Part shown: positions 6,737 to 13,845 of the stretch, piece by piece | Layout: each line of letters starts with the position of its first letter | How positions within the stretch are numbered: the stretch's first letter is position 1 | Assembly: GCA_036379355.1 (NCBI GenBank) | Contig: DASVGV010000094.1 | Span: forward strand, 1 to 26,270 | Length of the DNA stretch: 26,270 nucleotides | Origin: CAJCIY01 sp036379355 | GTDB lineage: Bacteria; Actinomycetota; Actinomycetes; Mycobacteriales; CAJCIY01 | Direction of reading: 5' to 3' | Notes under the pieces: model-generated | What the model was told of the DNA's origin: nothing | What the model saw: the letters and a program-made list of their open reading frames with translations, nothing else | The model's database searches: none | Translations under genes and position numbers: made by a program

Positions 6737-8295
6737 GTGAGCTCGGCCTTCCGGCCGGCGCGCGTCAGAAGCCAGACGGCCGGCGCGGAGATGATCACGA
6801 GCAGGGCAGCGTACGGGGCGGCCGCGGCGTACGCCAGCGTCCCGGTGTCGCTCCACACCCGGGTGGCGAGCGTCTCCGTGCCGATCGGTGCCAGGAGCAG
6901 CGTCGTGGTCAGCTCGGTCGCGACCATCAGGAACACCAGGGCGGCGGCGGCCCCGAGGCCCGGCGCGATCACCGGCAGCGTCACGCGCCGCAGCACCGCC
7001 AGCGGGTGGGCCCCCAGCGAGCGAGCCGTCTCGGTGAGGACCGGGGCAGCCTGGGCCAGCGCGGCCCGGACGCCCACCATCGCCATGGGCAGGAACAGGA
7101 TGGCGTACCCGGCGATGAGCAGCGGCGTCGTCTGGTAGACCGGCCGGCAGTAGTGGATGGCGACGAACACGAGCGCCAACGCGATCACGATGCCGGGCAG
7201 CGCATGCGCGACGTAGGTGCTGCGCTCCAGGACGTTCGGCAGCGGTCCCCGATGGCGCTCGGCGAGCAGCGCGACCGGCAGCGCGAGCAACGTCGTCACC
7301 ACGGCGGCGGCGAGTCCGAGACCCAGTGACGTCCCGGCTGCGCTGGCCAAGGCGCCCACCGGGAACGAGGCGGACGAGCCGATGACGAGCCAGTGGATCA
7401 GGCTGCCGAGCGGGACGCCGAGCCCGACGGCGAGAAGGGCGCCGACGGCGGCGAGCGCCACGGGGGTGCTGCGCCCGAGCCGCACCCGCGGCAGCGACCG
7501 CGCCGCGCCGGCTCCGAGCCGGGAGTAGCGGCCACGCCCGCGGAGCCGGATCTCGGCGAGCAGGAGCAGCAGGCACAGCGCGACGAGTACGGCGGCGAGC
7601 AGGTTGGCAACCGGCCCGTTGAAGCTCGCCTCGTACTCGCTGTAGATCTCGGTCGTGAACGTCTGGAAGCGCAGCAGCTGGAACGCGCCGAACTCCGCGA
7701 GCTCGTGCAGGGCGACGATCAGCATGCCGCCGCCGAGGGCCAGCCGTAGCTGCGGGAGCGTGACCCTCACAAAAGTGCGCCAGGGCCCGTGCCCGAGTGA
7801 TCGGGCCACCTCCTCGAGCGCCGGGTCCATCCCGCGGAGGGCGGCCGCGACCGGCAGGTAGACGAGCGGGTAGTACGCGAGGCTGACGATCAGCACCGCC
7901 CCGCCGTACCCCTGCACCGCCGGCGTCAGCGACACCCAGCCGTAGCTGCTGACGAACGCCGGGACGGCGAGCGGTGCGGCGAGTAGCGGACCGACGACCC
8001 GCCGGCCGGGTAGGGACGTGCGCTCCACCAACCAGGCGGCGCCGACCCCCACCACGCCGCACAGCGCGGTGGACGCGGCTACCAGCCGGACCGTGTTCCA
8101 CAACAGGTGCCCCACCCGGGCACGGAACACCAGCCGCTGCACCTCGCCGCCGCCGGCCTGGACGGCCTCCCCGACGACGAACATCAAGGGAATCAGGGCG
8201 AAGAGCGCCACCAGCGCGGCGAGCACCACCAGCCGTAAGGACGGCCCGTTGCCGGCCCTGCCTCGGCGGCCACCGATCGTGGCGGTCAGCGCCAT
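6733..8295 (-). CDS. fbpB: Iron(III) ABC transporter permease, two fused domains (FbpB type)
   Basis: This 520-residue inner-membrane protein consists of two binding-protein-dependent permease domains in tandem, about 12 hydrophobic segments in all. Each half carries the EAA loop that contacts the ATPase: EEVARSLGHGPWRTFVRVTLP in the first half and TETARSLGAHPLAVLRRVTLP in the second. The tandem fusion is characteristic of FbpB/SfuB/AfuB and thiamine permeases. A strongly hydrophobic first segment follows a short basic tail (LRLVVLAALVALFALIPLMFV). The start is the ATG at 8295, 4 nt after the stop of the binding-protein gene. The stop overlaps the ATPase start. The gene order binding protein-permease-ATPase is the standard one for this family. 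Confidence 0.88.
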   Translation of the reverse strand: MALTATIGGRRGRAGNGPSLRLVVLAALVALFALIPLMFVVGEAVQAGGGEVQRLVFRARVGHLLWNTVRLVAASTALCGVVGVGAAWLVERTSLPGRRVVGPLLAAPLAVPAFVSSYGWVSLTPAVQGYGGAVLIVSLAYYPLVYLPVAAALRGMDPALEEVARSLGHGPWRTFVRVTLPQLRLALGGGMLIVALHELAEFGAFQLLRFQTFTTEIYSEYEASFNGPVANLLAAVLVALCLLLLLAEIRLRGRGRYSRLGAGAARSLPRVRLGRSTPVALAAVGALLAVGLGVPLGSLIHWLVIGSSASFPVGALASAAGTSLGLGLAAAVVTTLLALPVALLAERHRGPLPNVLERSTYVAHALPGIVIALALVFVAIHYCRPVYQTTPLLIAGYAILFLPMAMVGVRAALAQAAPVLTETARSLGAHPLAVLRRVTLPVIAPGLGAAAALVFLMVATELTTTLLLAPIGTETLATRVWSDTGTLAYAAAAPYAALLVIISAPAVWLLTRAGRKAELT

Positions 8296-8299
8296 CGCG

Positions 8300-9343
8300 T
8301 CACAACAGACCGGTCTGCTGCAGCAGCGTCACTGCCGTCCCGCCGTCACCGACGTCGCCGGGTCCGAGGTCGGTCGGCACGCCGAGCTGGTCTAACGGCT
8401 TCAGCTCGGGATTGGCCGGCACACTCGGGTTCAGCGGGTACTCGAAGTCGTTGCTGTGCGCGAGGACGGTCTGTCCCTGCACCCCGGCGAGGAACGCGAG
8501 CAGCCGCTGCGCCTCCGCCTGGTGCTTGCTGGACTTGAGGACGGCGGCGCCGGAGACGCTGAGGTAGGCGCCCGGGTCCTGGTGCCCGAAGTAGTACATC
8601 TTGACGTGGCTGGTGTTGGCACCGGACTCCGCTTGGTCGCGGAAGTAGTAGTAGTGGTAGATGATCCCGGCCGCGATCTGGCCGCGGTTGACCGCCTGCA
8701 GGATCGCGGTGTTGCCCGAGAACTCCTCGCCGTTGCGCTTGAGCCCGTCCAGCCAGGCCGTCGTCTTCGCGGTCCCCTCCCGCTTGTCGACCGCGGCGAC
8801 GATTGCTTGGAAGTCCGCATCGGATGGAGCGATCCCGACCTTGCCGTGCCAGTTCGGCCCGCCGACGTCCATGATCGACCTGGGCAGGTCGCTGGCCGAA
8901 AGCTTGGCCGGGTTGTACGCGAGCACGACCTCGCGGCCGGCCACCCCCACCCAGTCACCGTGCGGGGAGTCGTACCGCGCGGGGACGTCGGCCAGGGTCG
9001 ACGCGTCGACGGGCGCGAGCTTGCCCTTCTCGGACAGCAACTCGAGGGCCGGCGAGTTCTCCGTGTAGACCACGTCGGCCGGCGAGGCCGAGCCCTCCTG
9101 GAGGATCTGGTTCGCCAGCTCGGGGTCCTCCCCCGACCGCACGTTGACCTTGATCCCGGTGTCCTTGGTGAAGGCGGCGACGAGCGTCGTGGTCGTGGAC
9201 GCATGCTGCCCGTTGTACAGCGTGAGGGTGGCCTTCCCCGCCGTGCCCGACGACGAGCCGCACGCGGCCAGCGACGCTGCCAGCGCTGCGCTGACCGCTC
9301 CGACGGACAGCACGGTCGAGAACCGAGACCTTCCGAGAACCAC
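8300..9343 (-). CDS. fbpA: Iron(III)-binding lipoprotein of the ABC transporter (FbpA type)
   Basis: This is the extracytoplasmic solute-binding protein that captures ferric iron and delivers it to the permease. I choose the GTG at 9343 because GGGAGG lies 4 nt upstream; the in-frame ATG at 9355 lies 3 nt from the iron box and would leave no room for a leader. The product is 347 residues. A lipoprotein signal ends in LAAC (Cys28), so it is anchored to the membrane. The fold is type 2 periplasmic: LTLYNGQHASTTTTLVAAF at the start, GIKVNVRSGEDPELANQIL, and ADVVYTENS. The YHYYYFRDQ run matches the tyrosine pair that binds iron in FbpA proteins (usually NHYYLYR). No other metal-binding signature is seen. 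Thiamine or phosphonate binding is less likely. Confidence 0.87.
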   Translation of the reverse strand: MVLGRSRFSTVLSVGAVSAALAASLAACGSSSGTAGKATLTLYNGQHASTTTTLVAAFTKDTGIKVNVRSGEDPELANQILQEGSASPADVVYTENSPALELLSEKGKLAPVDASTLADVPARYDSPHGDWVGVAGREVVLAYNPAKLSASDLPRSIMDVGGPNWHGKVGIAPSDADFQAIVAAVDKREGTAKTTAWLDGLKRNGEEFSGNTAILQAVNRGQIAAGIIYHYYYFRDQAESGANTSHVKMYYFGHQDPGAYLSVSGAAVLKSSKHQAEAQRLLAFLAGVQGQTVLAHSNDFEYPLNPSVPANPELKPLDQLGVPTDLGPGDVGDGGTAVTLLQQTGLL

Positions 9344-9358
9344 CGGACCTCCCATCCG

Positions 9359-9377
9359 TTCACTTAGGCGAACCTAA
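9359..9377 (-). promoter_or_regulatory. DtxR/IdeR-like iron box upstream of fbpA
   Basis: On the minus strand the 19-mer TTAGGTTCGCCTAAGTGAA matches the DtxR/IdeR operator consensus TWAGGTTAGSCTAACCTWA at 15 of 19 positions by hand count. It overlaps an exact palindrome ACTTAGG-CGAA-CCTAAGT (9362-9379). Its place, 15 bp upstream of the chosen start and next to a likely transcription start, suits repression by an iron-loaded regulator, so the transporter should be made when iron is scarce. Confidence 0.7.
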
Positions 9378-9415
9378 GTTAACACCGGGCGGGCATGCTG
9401 GCGCAGCGGGGGTCC

Positions 9416-10618
9416 TCAGCGTCCGATCGACAGCTGGATCCAGTGGCCGCCCGCGTCCGCCGTCGTCAGCAGGCGGGGCGGGGGAACGCCCTGCCCGCCG
9501 GCAGCCACCGCGACTGCGTACGCACCGGAGTTTCCGAGGACGACGAAGCCGTGCGTGCTGTCGGGGAAGTCCAGGTCGAAGAACCCCTGGCCCTCACCGT
9601 CGACCTGGCTGGCGAACGAGACGACGAACGTCTTGGCGCCGTCCCCGCTGCGTACGAGCAGGTCGTTGTCGGACGTCGCCGCAGCGATGATCACCGATGT
9701 GGACGGAGTGGCGACCGACCGCAGGTAGCCGTCGGGTGCCAGGTGCGCCCCCGCGGTGAACGTGAGGCCGCCGTCGGCGGACGTGAAGAAGCCCTTCTCG
9801 GCGTTCGGGCCGCGCGGCTCGCTCTGGCAGCCGACGACGACGTGCGTCGTGTCGGCAGCGGCGATCCGCCCCGTGGACCCGGCGCCGCACGGCAGCGGCA
9901 GAGCGGTCCACGCCGTTCCGTCGTCGCTGCGCCACAGGCGGGGCGTCTGGCCCGGCAGGCCGGGGCTGGACAACACCCAGGTTCGCGTCCCGGCGCTCGT
10001 GAGGTCGACGGCGCCGTCGGTGCCGACCAGATCTGGTCCGGTGGCCGTGAGCGTGTCGCCGCCGAGCGGGCTGGTGTACATGCGGCGCCCGGACCGGTCG
10101 CCCGCCACCACGTACGCGTCGTCGGGACCGAGGTCGACGGCGTCGACCTCCGCGTCGGCGGGCGCGCCCGGCAGGGAGGCCTTCGACCAGCGTGCGCCGG
10201 CGTCGTGGGTGATCCACAGCGGGTCACCCGGGCGACCGTCGGTGAGCAGGCCCTCCCCCGCAGGCGTCATCCGGATCACGGGCGCGTGAAAGGGGTCGGT
10301 GAGATCGAGGAACGGCGGGGGCGACACGGATGTCCAGCTGGTGCCGCCGTCCGTGGTGTGCACCATCGCGGCGCAGAGCGTGGTGCCGCCGTCGCACGGA
10401 ACCGTGCCGACGGCCCAGCCCAGCGAGGTGGTCGCGAACCAGGCGGTCGCGGGCGCGAACAGCTGGGACACCGGCGTGGGCGGGGGCGTGCTCGTGTGCG
10501 CCGACGCAGGGGGGGTGGCCGGGCTGGTCCGGGTCGGAGCGGTCGAGCCCGAGCAGGCCGCGAGCAGGCCCAGCCCGCAGACGGCGAGAATTCGGGCGGC
10601 GCGCACCTCTGCATCCAA
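9416..10618 (-). CDS. Lipoprotein with a BNR/Ycf48-like beta-propeller
   Basis: The product is about 400 residues from the TTG at 10618, which has GGGAG 5 nt upstream. A GTG at 10606 is the alternative. A lipoprotein signal (RILAVCGLGLLAAC, Cys22) is followed by a Thr/Pro/Ser-rich linker (TPPASAHTSTPPPTPV). The rest consists of repeated sialidase-like blades: TTDGGTSWTSVSPP, THDAGARWSKASLP, RSDDGTAWTALPLP, TSADGGLTFTAGA, RSGDGAKTFVVSFA and TTADAGGHWIQLSIG, six or seven S/T-x-D-x-G-x-x-W/F motifs. Such propellers occur in sialidases and in Ycf48-type assembly factors, but no sialidase catalytic residues are evident, so a binding or scaffold role is more likely. It is separated from the iron transporter by the iron box region on the same strand. 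Confidence 0.75.
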   Translation of the reverse strand: MDAEVRAARILAVCGLGLLAACSGSTAPTRTSPATPPASAHTSTPPPTPVSQLFAPATAWFATTSLGWAVGTVPCDGGTTLCAAMVHTTDGGTSWTSVSPPPFLDLTDPFHAPVIRMTPAGEGLLTDGRPGDPLWITHDAGARWSKASLPGAPADAEVDAVDLGPDDAYVVAGDRSGRRMYTSPLGGDTLTATGPDLVGTDGAVDLTSAGTRTWVLSSPGLPGQTPRLWRSDDGTAWTALPLPCGAGSTGRIAAADTTHVVVGCQSEPRGPNAEKGFFTSADGGLTFTAGAHLAPDGYLRSVATPSTSVIIAAATSDNDLLVRSGDGAKTFVVSFASQVDGEGQGFFDLDFPDSTHGFVVLGNSGAYAVAVAAGGQGVPPPRLLTTADAGGHWIQLSIGR

Positions 10619-10675
10619 CCGTGCTCCCGGCCGGACCGAGATGGTCGCAGGCGGCGCGGGCGCGCGCACGGTGTC

Positions 10676-10681
10676 TAGGAT
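10676..10681 (+). promoter_or_regulatory. Possible -10 element for ppiA
   Basis: TAGGAT at 10676-10681 fits the actinobacterial -10 pattern TAnnnT and lies 36 nt before the ppiA start. No good -35 match is present at 16-19 bp upstream, so the call is weak. Confidence 0.3.
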
Positions 10682-10717
10682 CGATGGGTCCCCGTCGACC
10701 CCAACCGAAGGCAGGCC

Positions 10718-11248
10718 ATGAGCGAGACGCTGGTCGCGACGCTGCACACCACCGCGGGTGACATCCGCATCACCTTGCTGCCCGACCACGCGCCGAAGAC
10801 GGTGGCGAACTTCACCGGACTGGCGGACGGGTCGCGGGAGTGGACCGACCCGCGGAGCGGCCGGACGAGCACCGACTCGCTCTACGCGGGCACGGTCTTC
10901 CATCGGGTCATCGACAACTTCATGATCCAGGGCGGTGACCCGCTCGGCACCGGGACCGGCGGCCCGGGCTACCAGTTCGCCGACGAGTTCCACCCCGACC
11001 TGCAGTTCGACCGGCCGTACCTGCTGGCGATGGCGAACGCGGGCCCGGGGACCAACGGCTCGCAGTTCTTCATCACGACCGCCGCCACCCCCTGGCTGAC
11101 CCGCAAGCACACGATCTTCGGTGAGGTCGCCGACTCGGAGAGCCGCGCCGTGGTGGACACGATCGGCAAGGCGCCGACCGGCCCCCGGGACCGGCCGTTC
11201 GAGGACATCGTGATCGAATCGGTGACGATCGAGCGGACCGGCGCCTGA
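10718..11248 (+). CDS. ppiA: Peptidyl-prolyl cis-trans isomerase, cyclophilin type
   Basis: This enzyme catalyses proline cis-trans isomerisation during protein folding. With 176 residues and no signal peptide it is a cytoplasmic single-domain cyclophilin. The catalytic Arg63 lies in VFHRVIDNFMIQGGDP, followed by the GTGTGGPGYQFADE loop, LLAMANAGPGTNGSQFFIT (about 102-120) and HTIFGEV. An insert of about 15 residues (REWTDPRSGRTSTDSLYAG) before the catalytic segment is normal for actinobacterial PpiA. The ATG at 10718 follows a purine-rich GAAGGCAGG. The gene precedes the rhomboid gene, 37 nt away, as in many non-mycobacterial actinomycetes, and marks the left edge of the conserved division locus. 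Confidence 0.95.
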   Translation: MSETLVATLHTTAGDIRITLLPDHAPKTVANFTGLADGSREWTDPRSGRTSTDSLYAGTVFHRVIDNFMIQGGDPLGTGTGGPGYQFADEFHPDLQFDRPYLLAMANAGPGTNGSQFFITTAATPWLTRKHTIFGEVADSESRAVVDTIGKAPTGPRDRPFEDIVIESVTIERTGA

Positions 11249-11285
11249 GCCGCCCCAGAAGGCGGCGCGCGACCCGGACGCACCC

Positions 11286-12233
11286 GTGACCCACCCGGCG
11301 CCGCCGGTCGCCCCGGGCTGCTACCGCCACCCCGACCGCCCGACGTACGTCAGCTGCGTGCGATGCGCCCGGCCCATCTGCCCGGACTGCATGCGGCCGG
11401 CGTCGGTCGGCTTCCAGTGTCCCGACGAGCTGGCCGAGCAGCGTCGGACCGTACGGCGTCCGCGGACCACGTTCGGCGGGCAGGTGACCGAGGGCGCGAG
11501 CGTCACCCGGGCGCTCATCGCCCTCAACGTGGTCGTGTTCCTCGTCATGACGGCGAGCGGCACCGGGTTCTTCGACGGCCATCCGTCGTCGCTGTTCCTG
11601 CGCTTCTCGCTGCTGCCGGACGTTCCGGGCGGTACGCACCCCTATGCCGGCATCGCGAATGGCGAGTACTACCGGCTCGTCACCGCGATGTTCCTGCACT
11701 TCGGCATCCTGCACATCGCGTCGAACATGTACGTCCTGTACTTCGTCGGCCCCACGGTCGAGCGCGCGTTCGGCCGTGTCCGCTACCTGACGGTCTACCT
11801 GCTGGCCGGGGTCGGCGGCTCCGTCGCCTCGTTCCTGTTCGGGCCGGTCCTGGAGAACGGTGCCGGCGCGTCCGGGGCGATCTTCGGGCTCTTCGGCGCC
11901 TACTACGTCGTGGCGCGAAAGCTGAACGCCAGCACCGCCGGCATCCTCGGCGTGATCGCGATCAACCTGGTCATCAGCGTCGCCATCCCGCACATCGACA
12001 TCCGGGCCCACCTCGGGGGACTGGTCGTGGGGACGGTCGCCGCCTTCGTCATCGTGCATGCGCCGCGGCTGCGACGGACCGCGATTCAGGCCGCCGGCCT
12101 CGTCGCGATCCTGGTGGTGCTCGCGGTCGCGGTGACGTTCCGCGCGTCCGACCTGCGCAGCCACCCACCGCAGCTCGGCTTCACCCAGCCGACCGCAGCC
12201 GCTCCAGCGCACGGCGCGCCTCCTCCGGGCTGA
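11286..12233 (+). CDS. Rhomboid family intramembrane serine protease with N-terminal zinc-finger-like segment
   Basis: This 315-residue membrane protease cuts transmembrane substrates. Residues 12-45 form a B-box-like cysteine/histidine cluster (C12, H15, C24, C27, C32, C35, C45) that probably binds zinc. The rhomboid core follows with six or so hydrophobic segments. It contains FLHFGILHIASNMYVLY (HxxHxxxN-like), the catalytic Ser196 in GASGAIFG, and the catalytic His242 in RAHLGG. The GTG at 11286 is the likely start, although its ribosome site is weak, and the gene follows ppiA by 37 nt. Its 3' end overlaps the opposing PH-domain gene by 53 bp. The substrate is unknown. The same zinc-finger plus rhomboid architecture is common in actinomycetes at this locus. 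Confidence 0.9.
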   Translation: MTHPAPPVAPGCYRHPDRPTYVSCVRCARPICPDCMRPASVGFQCPDELAEQRRTVRRPRTTFGGQVTEGASVTRALIALNVVVFLVMTASGTGFFDGHPSSLFLRFSLLPDVPGGTHPYAGIANGEYYRLVTAMFLHFGILHIASNMYVLYFVGPTVERAFGRVRYLTVYLLAGVGGSVASFLFGPVLENGAGASGAIFGLFGAYYVVARKLNASTAGILGVIAINLVISVAIPHIDIRAHLGGLVVGTVAAFVIVHAPRLRRTAIQAAGLVAILVVLAVAVTFRASDLRSHPPQLGFTQPTAAAPAHGAPPPG

Positions 12234-12579
12234 CGCGGCCGAGCAGCATGGCCGGGACGGCGTAGACGCGGTCCGCGGTCTCGATCTCCAGCGCCCGCGA
12301 ACGGCGCCGTGCATCGACGCGTACGGCCTGCACCTCGGGCCAGGCCAGGCGACGGGTCGCGACGAGGGTACGGACGGCGAGACCGTCGCCGTCGGCGGTC
12401 AGCGGCGGCCCGCCCACCAGCCAGGCCGCGGCGCCCAGGAAGCCGGCGGCGGCCACCGCCAGCAGCAGCCGGCCCTCGTCGTCGGCCCCGACGGCCAGCA
12501 CCGCGACGACGATGCCGAGTGCCGCGAGAACCGGCGCGGTGAAGGCGGGCGGCCCGTACCGGATCACGTCGTCGTCCAC
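12181..12579 (-). CDS. PH-domain membrane protein (Rv0010c-like)
   Basis: The product is 132 residues from the GTG at 12579. Two adjacent hydrophobic segments (about 14-31 and 37-54) are followed by a bacterial PH-type domain: GDGLAVRTLVATRRLAWPEV, QAVRVDARRRSRALEIETA, DRVYAVPAML and a closing helix EEARRALERLR. This order matches the small PH-domain protein encoded next to crgA in mycobacteria and streptomycetes. Its role is not settled; a membrane-envelope function is inferred from location. The last 53 bp overlap the 3' end of the rhomboid gene on the other strand. A palindrome with two DnaA-box-like arms spans its start codon. Confidence 0.8.
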   Translation of the reverse strand: MDDDVIRYGPPAFTAPVLAALGIVVAVLAVGADDEGRLLLAVAAAGFLGAAAWLVGGPPLTADGDGLAVRTLVATRRLAWPEVQAVRVDARRRSRALEIETADRVYAVPAMLLGRVSPEEARRALERLRSAG

Positions 12580-12590
12580 ACTGTGGACAG
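12572..12590. promoter_or_regulatory. Palindrome of two facing DnaA-box-like sequences
   Basis: GTCCACA-C-TGTGGAC (12574-12588) is an exact 7-bp inverted repeat around one base. Read outward, the arms are TCGTCCACA (12572-12580) and CTGTCCACA (minus strand, 12582-12590). Each differs at one base from TTGTCCACA, the preferred actinobacterial DnaA box, and fits the looser form with T or C in the first two places. It overlaps the start codon of the PH-domain gene. It may be a DnaA site or another factor's operator. Confidence 0.4.
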
Positions 12591-12641
12591 ATGCTGTGGG
12601 TGAATCACAGCCGTGTGTTTTGCCCGGTCAGTCGGGACCGG

Positions 12642-12899
12642 TCAGTTCCACTGGGTGAGCATCGCGAAGCCCGCGACGATGAAGCCGAAGCCGATGAGGA
12701 TGTTCCAGCCGTGGAGATGCTGCTGGCCGAGCACGCCGCCGCCGGTCACGTAGTAGAGCACCAGGTAGACGATGCCGATGACGAACAAGGCGAGGATCGA
12801 GGCGCCCACCCACGGCGGCGACGGCGGCCGCTTCTTCAGGCTGGTCGTGCCGGTCGGCGCGGTGTAGGCCGTCCGCTTACGGCGGCGGGACTCCGGCAT
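12642..12899 (-). CDS. crgA: Cell division protein CrgA
   Basis: CrgA is a small membrane protein that coordinates septum formation and interacts with FtsZ, FtsQ, FtsI and related division proteins in mycobacteria and streptomycetes. The product is 85 residues from the ATG at 12899, which has GGGAG 10 nt upstream. The basic N-terminus PESRRRKRTAYT is followed by the proline-rich PPSPPW, a first membrane segment (about 32-52, ILALFVIGIVYLVLYYV), the conserved GGGVLGQQHLHGWNILIGFGF loop and a second segment ending in FAMLTQWN. These are the hallmark features of the family. A longer frame starting at 13007 exists but its extra part does not look like CrgA. The gene is divergent from the DUF881 cluster. 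Confidence 0.95.
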   Translation of the reverse strand: MPESRRRKRTAYTAPTGTTSLKKRPPSPPWVGASILALFVIGIVYLVLYYVTGGGVLGQQHLHGWNILIGFGFIVAGFAMLTQWN

Positions 12900-13008
12900 C
12901 GCTCGTCGACTCCCTCTGTTCGGTCTCGTGCGGCCGCGGTTCGGTGATGCGCACCGAGTGGCCGCGAGGACACGCGCCGGTGCGGCGGTGACCGAACCGG
13001 TGGTCATC

Positions 13009-13014
13009 TAGCGT
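13009..13014 (+). promoter_or_regulatory. -10 element suggesting a leaderless mRNA for the DUF881 cluster
   Basis: TAGCGT at 13009-13014 fits TAnnnT and ends 7 nt before the GTG at 13021. No ribosome site lies between, so transcription probably starts at or next to the start codon, as in many actinobacterial leaderless genes. No clear -35 match is present. Confidence 0.45.
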
Positions 13015-13020
13015 AGTCGG

Positions 13021-13845
13021 GTGATGGCCGACGGGCAGCCGCCAGGCGCGGAACCGCAGCCGGACACGCCGAGTGTCCGGCCGGCCCGTCGCTCCTGGTG
13101 GCGTTGGGCCGTGCCGGTCGTACTCGTCGCGACCGGGGTCCTTGTCGCCACCTCGCAGCGGGCCCACCCGGGACAATCGGTGACCGACACAACGCACGAC
13201 CGGCTCGCCAATCTCGTCGCCGCCCAGCAGCGGTCCGCCAACCAGGCGACCGCCCGGCAGCGGTTGCTGCGCGCCCAGGTCGATGCACTCGCCTCCGCCC
13301 AGGCCGGCACCGACGCCCGCGTCGCCGCCCAGCAGTCGGCGGCCGCGGCCCTGGCAGGGCCGGCGGGGCTGACGCCGGTGACGGGACCGGCGTATCGCGT
13401 GAGCCTCGACGACGCCCCGAAGGGCGCTCCGGTCGAAGCCGGCTACCCGCCGCCCACCCCGGACGACCTTGTGGTGCACCAGCAGGACGTGCAGGCGGTG
13501 GTCAACGCGCTGTGGGCCGGCGGCGCGCAGGCCATGATGATCATGGATCAGCGGGTCGTGAGCACCAGCGCCGTCCGCTGCGTCGGCAACACCCTGCTGC
13601 TGCAGGGGCGGGTCTACTCCCCGCCGTTCGTCGTCACCGCCGTCGGCGATCCGGCGCGACTCGCCGCTGCCGTCGATGCGGCGCCGGCCGTCCAGATCTA
13701 CCGTCAGTACGTGCGCGTGTACGGGCTGCGGTTCACGACGCGGACCCTCGGGTCGGTCACCCTGCCGGCGTTCACCGGTCCGCTCTCGCTCGCGTACGCC
13801 TCCCCACTGCCGACCCCGCCCGCGGCCGTGACCGGAGGCTCATGA
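13021..13845 (+). CDS. DUF881 family membrane-anchored protein
   Basis: The product is 274 residues from the GTG at 13021 (or 273 from the ATG at 13024). A short Pro/Arg-rich cytoplasmic tail and one membrane segment (about 28-43, WAVPVVLVATGVLVATS) are followed by an Ala/Gln-rich helical, coiled-coil-like stretch (RLANLVAAQQRSANQ, RQRLLRAQVDALASAQAG). The DUF881 core then follows: LTPVTGPAYRVSLDDAP, NALWAGGAQAMMIMDQRV, VGNTLLLQGRVYSPPFVV. The domain is related in layout to FtsQ-type or MreC-type periplasmic modules, but no enzyme activity is known. It lies between crgA and the sortase gene, its usual place, and its stop overlaps the ATG at 13842 of the sortase reading frame. A role in wall or division complexes is inference. 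Confidence 0.85.
   Translation: MMADGQPPGAEPQPDTPSVRPARRSWWRWAVPVVLVATGVLVATSQRAHPGQSVTDTTHDRLANLVAAQQRSANQATARQRLLRAQVDALASAQAGTDARVAAQQSAAAALAGPAGLTPVTGPAYRVSLDDAPKGAPVEAGYPPPTPDDLVVHQQDVQAVVNALWAGGAQAMMIMDQRVVSTSAVRCVGNTLLLQGRVYSPPFVVTAVGDPARLAAAVDAAPAVQIYRQYVRVYGLRFTTRTLGSVTLPAFTGPLSLAYASPLPTPPAAVTGGS

Noticed and set aside
11073..12314. Minus-strand open frame of 413 codons opposite ppiA and the rhomboid gene
   Set aside because: The product is Arg/Asp/Gly-rich without motifs, while the plus strand encodes a clear cyclophilin and rhomboid.
12591..12610. A third DnaA box at CTGTGGGTGA and a terminator at CTGTG-GGTGAAT-CACAG
   Set aside because: The box differs at three places from the consensus, and the 5-bp stem has no T-run.
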